Of a DNA stretch of 48,567 nucleotides, positions 26,218 through 34,370 are shown one piece after another (the first letter of the stretch is position 1; the number at the start of each line of letters is the position of its first letter). The position numbers were made by a program, and so were the translations under genes. Below the pieces are notes generated by a model. The model did not search any database and had not been told where the DNA came from. It saw only the letters and a list, made by a program, of their open reading frames with translations. Origin of the DNA: CAYNSB01 sp964399625. GTDB lineage: Bacteria > Planctomycetota > Phycisphaerae > Phycisphaerales > UBA1924. Location: assembly GCA_964399625.1 (NCBI GenBank), contig CAYNSB010000030.1:1-48567 (forward strand). Reading direction: 5' to 3'.

Positions 26218-27198
26218 ATGAGCGGTATTTCATCGCGCGCGGGCAACGCCCGCCCCTCGGGCCGGGGCACCGAGGTTCAATCAGAAATTCAGTTGTACCT
26301 TCGGGCGATCAACCAGACGCCCCTGCTCACCGCTGAGGAAGAGCGGGAGTTGGGCTGGGCGATCATCAACGACAACTGCCCGGTGTCGCGCGAGCGGATG
26401 ATCCGCGCGAACCTGCGGCTGGTGGTCGCGATCGCGAAGAACTACGCCAATCGCGGGTTGCCGCTGAGCGACCTGATCGAGGAGGGCAACATCGGGCTCA
26501 TGCGGGCCGTCGAGGGCTTCGACCCCGCGCAGGGCGCCCGCTTCAGCACGTACGCCAGTTGGTGGATCAAGCAGGGCATCAAGCGCGCGCTCGTCAACGC
26601 GACGCAGCCCGTGCACGTGCCGGCCTACATGGTCGAGCTGATCGCCAAGTGGAAGGACGCCTCGCGTAAGCTCGAGGCGCAGCTCGGGCACCAGCCGTCG
26701 CTCCAGCAGCTCGCGGACTTCATGCAGCTTCCTGTGCGCAAGCTGCGGATCATCAAGCGGGCGGTCAAGGCGTTCCAGACGCCGATGTCGTCCGCGACCG
26801 ATCGCGACGGCGAGCTCGTGGGCATGTCCGAGCTGATCGCGGACACGCGTCACGGCACGCCCGACCAGCGGACCTTCCAGTCCGAGGAGGTCACGGTCCT
26901 CAAGCGTCTCCTCGATTCGATCGACGAGCGCGAGGCCCAGATCCTTCGCCTTCGCTTCGGTATGGACGGGCAGGAGCCGCTCACGCTCAAGGAGATCGCG
27001 GACACGGTCGGCATCTCGCGCGAGCGCGTTCGCCAGATCGTGGACGAGTCCCTGACCAAGCTCAACGAGCAGATCAGCGATGAGCGCCCCACCCGGTTCT
27101 TCGCCGAGAACAAGACTCGGCGCGGCGAGGTGCTCCCGGCCGACAAGGCCCGCGAGCGCGCGATCCAGCGTGCCCGGCGTATGAGGGCGATCGGCTGA
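26218..27198 (+). CDS. RNA polymerase sigma factor, RpoD/SigA-like (sigma-70 family)
   Basis: A 326-residue sigma-70 with regions 1.2 to 4.2 in order. EIQLYLRAINQTPLLTAEEE is 1.2. ANLRLVVAIAKNYANRGLPLSDLIEEGNIGLMRAVEGFDPAQGARFSTYASWWIKQGIKRAL covers 2.1-2.4. LKEIADTVGISRERVRQIVDESLTKL is the 4.2 helix-turn-helix that reads the -35 element. Region 1.1 and the large non-conserved insert of E. coli RpoD are missing, so the size is closer to SigA-like or RpoS-like proteins. It could be the primary sigma factor or a close alternative. A basic tail follows region 4.2. The start has AGGAGG 8 nt upstream. The gene is preceded by its own promoter and followed by a strong terminator, so it is monocistronic. 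Confidence 0.93.
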   Translation: MSGISSRAGNARPSGRGTEVQSEIQLYLRAINQTPLLTAEEERELGWAIINDNCPVSRERMIRANLRLVVAIAKNYANRGLPLSDLIEEGNIGLMRAVEGFDPAQGARFSTYASWWIKQGIKRALVNATQPVHVPAYMVELIAKWKDASRKLEAQLGHQPSLQQLADFMQLPVRKLRIIKRAVKAFQTPMSSATDRDGELVGMSELIADTRHGTPDQRTFQSEEVTVLKRLLDSIDEREAQILRLRFGMDGQEPLTLKEIADTVGISRERVRQIVDESLTKLNEQISDERPTRFFAENKTRRGEVLPADKARERAIQRARRMRAIG

Positions 27199-27238
27199 TC
27201 GATCCGGCGAACTCGCGGAACATCGTTCGGTTTCTTCC

Positions 27239-27270
27239 ACGCCCCGGGGCCTTCCCCGGGGCGTTTGCGT
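27239..27270 (+). terminator. Intrinsic terminator of the sigma factor gene
   Basis: A perfect 11-bp GC stem (27239-27249 with 27254-27264) with the 4-nt loop CCTT is followed by TTTGCGTT. It lies 40 bp after the sigma factor stop and before the next gene on the same strand. Confidence 0.9.
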
Positions 27271-27327
27271 TGGGCACGCGCCGGGGCGATACCATTGCCC
27301 CCAATTCCACGCCCAAGGGAGCGGCTG

Positions 27328-28890
27328 ATGAAGCGTCTGAGCTCGATCGCGTTGATTGTTCTCCTCGCCCTGGGCGCCGCCGCACGCGCCGACGAGTACA
27401 CCGACCAGGCGAATCGCGTGTATGCGACGATCAAGCCCGATCGGCGGAGCGATCTGGTGCTGCTCCCGCTGCTGGCGAAGATGCAGCCCCCGCCGCCCGT
27501 CGTGGGCTCGATCGATCGAGCGATGCTGCTGCCCGCGAGCAGCCCGGACTTCAAGGCGGCGTCGGACTGGGCGAACGCCGAGCCCCAGCGAGCGGTGCTC
27601 GAAGGGCTCCACAAGATCAGCGCCGGCGAGGCGATCCTGGAGGGATTCGCGTTCGGTCAGCCGTATGGCGATCAGGCAATGGCCGCGACGTCGGGCGGGA
27701 TCGAGCTCATCAAGGCGGGGTTGTACACGGACCTGGGCGATCCGCCGCTTCTCGCCGCGGCACGGTTCCGCTACATGCCCGCGCTGGACCAGATGTCGAT
27801 GCTGGTGCACGTGGAGGCGACCCGGCTGGCGGCTGCGGGCAAGGCGGGCGAAGCGCTGCGCTTGCTGGGGGACATGCTGTTCTTTGGAAGGCAGATGTGC
27901 GATCGCACATTTGTGGTGGAATCGCGCTGGGGCTTCCACTCGATGAGCCTGACGCTGCAGCGCATGCGCGACATCGCGTACGTCGATTGGCGTTCGGGCA
28001 CTCCCGCGCTCAAGCCGGAGGACCTTGCGGCGCTGGTGACGCGCATCCGAGCCGATGGTTACCTGCGGCTGGACCTGATCCCCTTCCCCAAGGGCGATCG
28101 CCTGGGGGCCGATCAGGCCGTCGCGCTCACCTTCGCCAAGGGCGCCGGCCCGAACGCGTCCGTGTTCGCGACGACCATGGCGCGCCTGGGCAGCACGCAG
28201 CAGCCGCTGCGCCTGTTCGCCGAGGCGGCGCGGTGGGATGGTGTCGCGTCCGGGCACGCCAAGCAGGCGGACACGATCGCACGGATCGAGCGGATCCATG
28301 GGGATTGGGCCTCGCGCTGGCCGATCGACCCCTTCGACTCGCGGAACTCGGTGAAGACCGACTACGAGAAGACGCCCAAGGACGAGTACGCGGCGGTGTT
28401 CGCCACGCTGCCCGACGCTTCGGCCCTTTTCAATGATCGCCAGATCGTCGAGGCTCAACTGGTTGGTACGCGGTGCTCGCTGGGCGTGATCGCCTTCTGG
28501 GCGCGCACGAACAATCTGCCGCCGGACCTTCAGGCCATTCGCCCGACGTACGTGAAGTTCCTTGACGCGGACCCGTTCAATCCGGACCGCGATCGCGGCA
28601 AGGTTCCGATCCTGGAGTACTTCGTGCCGATCCGCGACGCGGGGCGCGCGGCCGGGGGTGGCACGGGCCCGCACGAACTGAACGTCGTGTACCCCGGCGT
28701 CGCAAACTTCAAGGTGTCCTTGGGGCGCGAGCACTTCGTGCTGTACTCCGTGGGACCCGACGGAAAGAAGGACTTTGCGAGAGATGTGTTCAGCGATCCG
28801 GAGAAGAGCGCGGTGGGGGATCTGCTGCTGTGGCCGCCCACGCTCTCGCTCGTGCGCCAGCGCATGATCGAAACGGGACAGTTGAAGTAG
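27328..28890 (+). CDS. Secreted protein of unknown function
   Basis: A 520-residue protein that I do not recognise. The signal peptide is clear (MKRLSSIALIVLLALGAAARA, cleavage before DE). AAGGGAG ahead of the ATG supports the start. The mature part is mainly helical and soluble, with a conserved-looking block (FFGRQMCDRTFVVESRWGFHSMSLTLQRMRD) and a C-terminal region (DPFNPDRDRGKVPILEYFVPIRDAG...FVLYSVGPDGKKDFARDVF) that recalls planctomycete proteins with a calcium-binding or pseudopilin-like end; YSVGPDGKKDFARD resembles the YS.GPDG..D motif seen at the end of many type II pseudopilin-like planctomycete proteins. No catalytic motif is evident. Confidence 0.75.
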   Translation: MKRLSSIALIVLLALGAAARADEYTDQANRVYATIKPDRRSDLVLLPLLAKMQPPPPVVGSIDRAMLLPASSPDFKAASDWANAEPQRAVLEGLHKISAGEAILEGFAFGQPYGDQAMAATSGGIELIKAGLYTDLGDPPLLAAARFRYMPALDQMSMLVHVEATRLAAAGKAGEALRLLGDMLFFGRQMCDRTFVVESRWGFHSMSLTLQRMRDIAYVDWRSGTPALKPEDLAALVTRIRADGYLRLDLIPFPKGDRLGADQAVALTFAKGAGPNASVFATTMARLGSTQQPLRLFAEAARWDGVASGHAKQADTIARIERIHGDWASRWPIDPFDSRNSVKTDYEKTPKDEYAAVFATLPDASALFNDRQIVEAQLVGTRCSLGVIAFWARTNNLPPDLQAIRPTYVKFLDADPFNPDRDRGKVPILEYFVPIRDAGRAAGGGTGPHELNVVYPGVANFKVSLGREHFVLYSVGPDGKKDFARDVFSDPEKSAVGDLLLWPPTLSLVRQRMIETGQLK

Positions 28891-28975
28891 CATCGAATAC
28901 GCAAGGACGGAGCGACGGCCGGGGCTCTGTGAACGAGTCCCCACGGATCGACGCGAATCGAAGGTCGGCACACCT

Positions 28976-29983
28976 ATGGCAGACCAGGCTCACAAACTTG
29001 TCATCATCGGCTCCGGCCCGGCGGGGTGGACCGCGGCGATCTACGCCGCGCGCGCGAACCTGAAACCCGTCGTCTACATCGGAGTGCCCAAGGCCGATCC
29101 GGGCCCGATCCTGCCAGGCGGGCAGTTGATGCTCACAACGGAGGTCGAGAACTACCCGGGTTTCGAGCACGGCGTGCAGGGCCCGGAGATGATGGGTGTG
29201 TTCCAGAAGCAGGCCGAGCGCTTCGGCACGAGGGTCATCGGAGAGGACATCACGCGCTGCGAGTTCTCAAAGGATCCCGTGCGCACGCCACACGTGCTGC
29301 ACACGTCCGGCGGGCAAAAGGTCCTCGCGCATTCGGTGATCATCGCGACGGGCGCAACAGCCAACTGGATCGGGCTCGACAGCGAGCTGCGACTGGCCAA
29401 GAAGGGTGCGGGCGTGTCGGCGTGCGCGGTGTGCGATGGGGCCTTGCCCGCGTTCCGCAACCAGCGTCTGTGCGTGGTGGGCGGCGGGGACACGGCGATG
29501 GAGGAGGCGACGTACCTCACCAAGTTCGCGAGCGAGGTCGTGATCATCCACCGGCGCGACAAGCTCCGGGCGAGCAAGATCATGCAGGAACGGTTCCTCT
29601 CTCGCCACAACGCGAAGGTGATCTGGAACAGCGAGGTCGTGGAGTGCCTGAGCAACCACGATGAGCACGGGCACGAGAAGCTGCACGCGGTGAGGCTGAA
29701 GGACACGGTGACGGGGCGAGAGTCCACGCTCGAGTGCCGCGGGCTGTTCATCGCGATCGGGCACACGCCCGCGACCAAGTTCCTCAAGGGCTCCGGGCTT
29801 GAGTTCGATGAGAGCGGGTACGTCGCCCTCAAGCAGCGGAACTCGTACACGAATCTGCCCGGCGTCTTCGCGGCGGGCGATGTGGCGGACAGCAACTACC
29901 GCCAGGCGGTCACGGCCGCGGGCATGGGGTGCATGGCGGCGCTCGATGCCGAGCGATGGCTGGCGGCGCAGGGCGTGGATTGA
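28976..29983 (+). CDS. trxB: Thioredoxin reductase
   Basis: A 335-residue FAD/NADPH disulfide reductase that reduces thioredoxin. The FAD-binding GSGPAGWTAAIYAARA opens the chain, the redox pair CAVC (Cys150, Cys153) is the low-Mr TrxB motif, and GGGDTAMEEATYL starts the NADPH domain. GVFAAGDVADSNYRQAVTAAGMGCMAALDAERWL closes the FAD site. The length is normal for the family. The intergenic region upstream (85 bp) contains no obvious promoter. A methyltransferase gene follows after 30 bp and may be cotranscribed. No thioredoxin gene lies in the window. Confidence 0.96.
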   Translation: MADQAHKLVIIGSGPAGWTAAIYAARANLKPVVYIGVPKADPGPILPGGQLMLTTEVENYPGFEHGVQGPEMMGVFQKQAERFGTRVIGEDITRCEFSKDPVRTPHVLHTSGGQKVLAHSVIIATGATANWIGLDSELRLAKKGAGVSACAVCDGALPAFRNQRLCVVGGGDTAMEEATYLTKFASEVVIIHRRDKLRASKIMQERFLSRHNAKVIWNSEVVECLSNHDEHGHEKLHAVRLKDTVTGRESTLECRGLFIAIGHTPATKFLKGSGLEFDESGYVALKQRNSYTNLPGVFAAGDVADSNYRQAVTAAGMGCMAALDAERWLAAQGVD

Positions 29984-30013
29984 ATCGTCAAGTGCGATGT
30001 CGGCGTCAGCAGC

Positions 30014-30826
30014 ATGTCAAACGGCTACCTCCACGGCTATGACACCGACGAGCAGCGGCGCTTGATCGCGCAGGCCGAGTACTGGCGTGACAAGGTCATC
30101 GTGCCCGGGCTTGGGTACCGCGCAGGCGAAACGCTCCTGGACATTGGGTGTGGCGTGGGGGCCGTACTGGGCGTGATCGCCAGCGCGTATCCAGGGCTGA
30201 AACTCGCGGGAATCGACCTTTCGCCCAAGCAGATTGAAACGGCGCGGCGACATCTGGCCTCTCTCGGGAACGCGGACGTGGACCTGCGCGTGGGCGATGC
30301 GAGCCGGCTCCCTTGGGCTGATGCGAGCGTTGATCATGTCTTCACGATGTGGTTCCTCGAGCATCTGGGCGATCCGATGCCCGTGCTGCGCGAGGCGCGT
30401 CGTGTGCTCAAGCCGGGCGGCACGATCACCTGCATCGAGACGGATTACTCCTCGTTCAAGGTCTGGCCCCAGAACAAGGACTGGGACCTGATCGAGCGTG
30501 CACAGTTCGAGCACTTTCGTAGGCACGGGCAGGCCAGCGCTGGGCCTAGCCTGGATGACTGGCTCGCTCGGGCAGGTTTCGATCGCATCGAGAACACGAG
30601 ACATGTGTTCCAGTTTACAACTGCTCGCGCGCGCGAAGCGCTGAAGGCACACGCGGAGTACCTCGCGGGGTTCCTCGCGCCGGCCGTGCAGGGGCTAACG
30701 ATCCTGGGGCCCGACTACGACGCGAATGCGATGATGCGTGGCGTGTCCCACCTCCTGAACGTACATTTCCATCCGCAGGGCATGGCGATGAATCTTGTGT
30801 ACCGTTGCCGGGCGGTAAGGGCGTGA
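30014..30826 (+). CDS. Class I SAM-dependent methyltransferase
   Basis: A 270-residue Rossmann-fold methyltransferase. Motif I is LLDIGCGVG, followed by GIDLSPKQIETAR (acidic residue for the ribose) and a post-motif region RVGDASRLPWADASVDHVFTMWFLEHLGDP, as in UbiE/Erg6-like enzymes. The C-terminal half carries a substrate-binding region I cannot assign. The substrate (quinone, lipid or small molecule) is unknown. It begins 30 bp after trxB on the same strand. The next methyltransferase, at 30921, is a different subgroup rather than a recent duplicate. Confidence 0.87.
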   Translation: MSNGYLHGYDTDEQRRLIAQAEYWRDKVIVPGLGYRAGETLLDIGCGVGAVLGVIASAYPGLKLAGIDLSPKQIETARRHLASLGNADVDLRVGDASRLPWADASVDHVFTMWFLEHLGDPMPVLREARRVLKPGGTITCIETDYSSFKVWPQNKDWDLIERAQFEHFRRHGQASAGPSLDDWLARAGFDRIENTRHVFQFTTARAREALKAHAEYLAGFLAPAVQGLTILGPDYDANAMMRGVSHLLNVHFHPQGMAMNLVYRCRAVRA

Positions 30827-30920
30827 TCGCAACCCCCCGCGGCCCGGGAACCTGAGATCCGGCAGGCGCCCGCATTGTCGCGCGTCTTTTGAGCGACCTC
30901 GTGTATCCTCACCCGTGAGT

Positions 30921-31616
30921 ATGAGCGAGGACATCGTCCATCTTCCCACCCGCGAGGGGTACGACCAGTGGTCGCAGGTGTACGACGGCGACGGAAACCC
31001 GCTCATCGCGCTCGAGGAACGCATGGTGCTTCCGTTGCTCACGGGCGTGCGCGGCAAGCGTGTCCTTGACGTTGGATGCGGCACGGGCCGACACGCGATC
31101 CGGTTGGCGGCCCAGGGCGCGCAGGTGACGGCGATCGATTTCTCCTCGGGCATGATGGGAATCGCCAGGGGCAAGCCCGGCGCCGAACGCGTCGCGTGGA
31201 TCGAGCATGACCTCACCCGTCCGCTGCCACTGGCAGACGCTTCGTTCGATGTGGTCCTGTGCGCGCTGGTGCTGGACCACATCCACGACGTGCCCGCGTT
31301 CTTCCGTGGACTGGGACGCCTGTGCGCACGGAGGGCGGGCTCGTTCGTGCTCGTCACCGTCATGCACCCGGCGATGATGCTCCGCGGCGTTCAGGCTCGA
31401 TTCGTCGATCCCGCCACGGGCGCGCGCACCATGCCCGCTAGCGCCCCCAACCAGATCAGCGACTACGTGATGGGCGCGGTCAGGGCGGGCCTGAGGATCA
31501 CACGCCTGAGCGAGCATGCGGTGGATGAGGACCTGATCGCGATGTGCCCGCGCGCGGAGAAACACGCCGGTTGGCCGCTGCTGCTGGTCATGCAGGCCGA
31601 ACCCGCTGATCGCTAG
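30921..31616 (+). CDS. Class I SAM-dependent methyltransferase (second, short)
   Basis: A 231-residue methyltransferase. Motif I is VLDVGCGTG and the acidic ribose contact is in TAIDFSSGMMGIARG. ASFDVVLCALVLDHIHDVP is the post-motif II/IV region typical of the UbiE/BioC-like group. The start could be GTG 30915 or ATG 30921; neither has a clear Shine-Dalgarno. Its substrate is not evident. The gene is on the same strand as the previous methyltransferase, 94 bp downstream, and ends convergently, 22 bp from serS. Confidence 0.85.
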   Translation: MSEDIVHLPTREGYDQWSQVYDGDGNPLIALEERMVLPLLTGVRGKRVLDVGCGTGRHAIRLAAQGAQVTAIDFSSGMMGIARGKPGAERVAWIEHDLTRPLPLADASFDVVLCALVLDHIHDVPAFFRGLGRLCARRAGSFVLVTVMHPAMMLRGVQARFVDPATGARTMPASAPNQISDYVMGAVRAGLRITRLSEHAVDEDLIAMCPRAEKHAGWPLLLVMQAEPADR

Positions 31617-31638
31617 AGTTTTCGCTTGCGCCGCGTCT

Positions 31639-33078
31639 TCAACCGATCTTCGTGCGTCCGCCCATGTAGGGCCTGAGCACCTCGGGGATCGTCACGCTGC
31701 CGTCCGCGTTCTGGTAATTCTCGAGGATCGGGATGAGCACGCGCGGGCTCGCAATCACGGTGTTGTTGAGGGAGTGGCAGAAGATCGTCTCGCCCTTGCC
31801 GCCCGTCGCAGTTCCGGCTCGATAGCGGAGATTCAGGCGTCGGCACTGGTAGTCGTACAGGCGGCTGGCGCTGTGCGTCTCGCCATAGGCGCCCTTGGGC
31901 CGTCCGTTCTTGTCGGCTTCGCCGCGACCGGGCATCCAGCTCTCGATGTCGACCATGTCCGCGTTCTTGGGGCCAAGATCTCCTGTGCAGCACTGGATGA
32001 GGCGATAGGGAAGACGCAGCCCCTGGAGCAACTCCTCGACGAACCCGATCATCCTCTTGTGCCAGGCGCGGCTCTCGCCCTCGTCGGCCTTGCAGATCAC
32101 CACCTGCTCCACCTTGTCAAACTGATGGATGCGGTAGAGCCCAGCGGTGTCCTTGCCCGCGGCGCCCGCTTCACGCCTGAAGCAGGTGCTCACGGTGCAG
32201 ATCTTGAGAGGCAGCTTGTTCTCGTCGAGGATTTCATCGGCGTACAGGCCCATGAGTCCCACCTCGCCCGTGCCCGTGAGGAACAGGTCGTAGCCCTTGG
32301 CCTTGCCCTCGGCGTCGTCGGCGTTCTGGCGCTGGCTCTCGGGGATGTGGTACGCCTGCTCGCGCCCGGCCGGGAAGAACCCGGTGCCGACCATCGCCTC
32401 CTCACGCACCAGCACGGGCACGCTGACGGGCGTGAAGCCCTGACGCTCCGTCATGAAATCCATCGCGTATCGGAGCACCGCCTGGTGCAGGCGCATGCCG
32501 TCGCCCGTGAGCACGTACGAGCGCGAGCCGGCGAGCTTGACGCCGCGCTCGAAGTCCACGAGCCCAAGGTCGCGCACGAGCTCCTGGTGCGTCTTGGGCG
32601 CGAACCCTCGCTGGTCCGCGAAGGGCTTGCTCGTGTCGAGGCCCTCGGGGCTCCAACGCTTGACCTCCTTGTTGTCCTCGCTGGACTTGCCCACCGGCAC
32701 GTCCGAGTCGGGCGGCAGGGGCACCGCAAGGAGCAGCTCGCGCAGTTGGGGCTCCATCTGGGCAAGCTCGGCCTCCAGGCGTGCCCCTTCGACCTTGAAG
32801 CCCGCCGGCTTCGCCTTCAGGTCGTCGACCTCGCGTTGGAGGCGGGCTTGCTCGTCGCCCGAGGCCTTTTTCAGCATCCCTTGGAGCTTGCCGAGCTGAG
32901 GGCCGATCTCCTTCTCGATCTTGCCCTGCTCGGCGCGCAGACGTTCGCGCTCCGTTAACAATTGGCGTTTCTTCGCGTCGAGCGCGAGGATGTGGTCGAT
33001 GTCGATGGCGAAGCCCTTGAGGCGGCAGCCGTCCTTGAACTTCTGTGGGTTCTCGCGCAACGCCTTGAGGTCGATCAT
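31639..33078 (-). CDS. serS: Serine--tRNA ligase
   Basis: A 479-residue class II synthetase that charges tRNA-Ser (and tRNA-Sec). The N-terminal long antiparallel coiled-coil arm that contacts the tRNA variable arm spans about 30-110 (LDAKKRQLLTERERLRAEQG and its return helix). Motif 2 is TCFRREAGAAGKDTAGLYRIHQFDKVE, motif 3 is in SPRVLIPILENYQ. It is about 50 residues longer than the E. coli enzyme, with an insertion between strands near SQRQNADDAEGKAKGYD. The start at ATG 33078 gives MIDLKALRENP, the usual N-terminus. A longer frame upstream is ignored. Divergent from the M43 protease gene. Confidence 0.97.
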   Translation of the reverse strand: MIDLKALRENPQKFKDGCRLKGFAIDIDHILALDAKKRQLLTERERLRAEQGKIEKEIGPQLGKLQGMLKKASGDEQARLQREVDDLKAKPAGFKVEGARLEAELAQMEPQLRELLLAVPLPPDSDVPVGKSSEDNKEVKRWSPEGLDTSKPFADQRGFAPKTHQELVRDLGLVDFERGVKLAGSRSYVLTGDGMRLHQAVLRYAMDFMTERQGFTPVSVPVLVREEAMVGTGFFPAGREQAYHIPESQRQNADDAEGKAKGYDLFLTGTGEVGLMGLYADEILDENKLPLKICTVSTCFRREAGAAGKDTAGLYRIHQFDKVEQVVICKADEGESRAWHKRMIGFVEELLQGLRLPYRLIQCCTGDLGPKNADMVDIESWMPGRGEADKNGRPKGAYGETHSASRLYDYQCRRLNLRYRAGTATGGKGETIFCHSLNNTVIASPRVLIPILENYQNADGSVTIPEVLRPYMGGRTKIG

Positions 33079-33239
33079 GGGACGCGAGTCTAGGTAAACC
33101 CGACCCCCTCGGCGTTGCCGGACGAAGGGTGCGGAAAGGGCGCCCACCATCGTCCACAAACATGCAACCGGGGGTGGGCGCAGGGGCGAATCTCCGGTAC
33201 GCTAGAGCCAAACCCCCCGCAACCACGAGGACCCCTGTC

Positions 33240-34310
33240 ATGCCCCGACGCATCGCCCGTCCATTCGCTCTTTGCTCGACGCTCGCTCTCACTTTGTCGG
33301 CGATCGCGGGCGAGCCGCTGCCTCTCAAGGAGTGCGGCACGGAACTTCTTCCCGAGCAGGTGCCGCTGGCGCGTGTCGCTCACGCGATGCGCATGGCCCA
33401 GATCAACCCGACCGATGCGCCCACGCCGATCATCCGCTTTGGCATCGCGTTCCACGTCGTGCGTGCGACCAACGGCACGGGCGGCGTTCCGCAGAGCCAG
33501 ATCGACCTGGCGATGACGCAGCTCAATGCGGCGTACGTGCCGATCGGCGTGCAGTTCTGCCAGGTCGGGCCCACCACGTTCATCGACGACAGCACGCTCC
33601 AGACCATCGATACCAACGCTTCGCTGACGACGCTTCGCAGCATCAATGTCCAGCCCGGACTCATCAATGTCTACGTCTCCGGAAGCACGCAGTTCTGCGG
33701 CGTGTCGGCGTTCACGTTCAGCTCGCAGCAGGGCATCTTCATGAACAGCGCGTGCTTCGGGATCGCGTCCAACCCATCCACGTTTCCGCACGAGGTCGGG
33801 CATTACTTCGACCTGTATCACACCCACGAGACGGCATTCGGCACGGAGTGCACCGATGGTTCGAACTGTTCCGTCGCGGGGGACCTCATGTGCGACACCG
33901 CCGCGGACCCGAACGTGAACGGGCAGGTGAACTCGAGCTGTCAATGGACCTCGTCCGCCGCGCCCGCGTGCGGCATTCCGGCGTACAGCCCGCCGCTGAT
34001 CAACTTCATGTCGTACTCGGCCAAGCTCTGCCGCACACAGTTCACCGCGCAACAGATCGCCGCGGCTCGCGCGACCGCGGAGACGGGTCGGCCCGAATTG
34101 TTCACCAACGTCTGCCCCGGCTCGTGCTATGCCAATTGCGACGGTTCCACGGCAGCGCCCTCGCTCACCGCGGCGGATTTCAGCTGCTTCCTGGGCAAGT
34201 TCCGCGCGAACGACACCTACGCCAACTGTGATGGCTCGACGGCCGCGCCGACCCTCACGGCGGCCGACTTTACATGCTTCCTGAACAAGTTCCGCGCGGG
34301 CTGCCCATAA
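33240..34310 (+). CDS. Secreted M43 (pappalysin-type) metalloprotease with two GC-type dockerin repeats
   Basis: A 356-residue exported zinc protease. The signal peptide ends near SAIAG. HEVGHYFDLYH (His184, Glu185, His188, His194) is the metzincin zinc site and INFMSYS has the Met-turn Met257. The usual Gly of HExxHxxGxxH is Asp here. After it come two copies of a Cys/Asp module (YANCDGSTAAPSLTAADFSCFLGKF, about 297-322; and YANCDGSTAAPTLTAADFTCFLNKF, about 327-351), ending RAGCP. This is the so-called GC-type dockerin tail I associate with Phycisphaerae. Dockerins elsewhere bind calcium and anchor proteins to a scaffold; that such tails do so here is inference. Substrate unknown. Confidence 0.9.
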   Translation: MPRRIARPFALCSTLALTLSAIAGEPLPLKECGTELLPEQVPLARVAHAMRMAQINPTDAPTPIIRFGIAFHVVRATNGTGGVPQSQIDLAMTQLNAAYVPIGVQFCQVGPTTFIDDSTLQTIDTNASLTTLRSINVQPGLINVYVSGSTQFCGVSAFTFSSQQGIFMNSACFGIASNPSTFPHEVGHYFDLYHTHETAFGTECTDGSNCSVAGDLMCDTAADPNVNGQVNSSCQWTSSAAPACGIPAYSPPLINFMSYSAKLCRTQFTAQQIAAARATAETGRPELFTNVCPGSCYANCDGSTAAPSLTAADFSCFLGKFRANDTYANCDGSTAAPTLTAADFTCFLNKFRAGCP

Positions 34311-34370
34311 CGCAACAGTTCCAACCTGGGATTTCGCACCCGATCCCTGCTCCCGTGGTACACCATACAC

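Noticed and set aside
25935..26336. 133-codon frame in the sigma factor leader
   Set aside because: No ribosome site, crosses the sigma factor start, Gly/Arg/Ser-rich composition and no resemblance to known proteins.
26281..28971. 896-codon minus-strand open frame opposite the sigma factor and the 27328 gene
   Set aside because: Arg/His/Pro-rich translation with no family resemblance; opposite two well-supported genes. Typical high-GC shadow frame.
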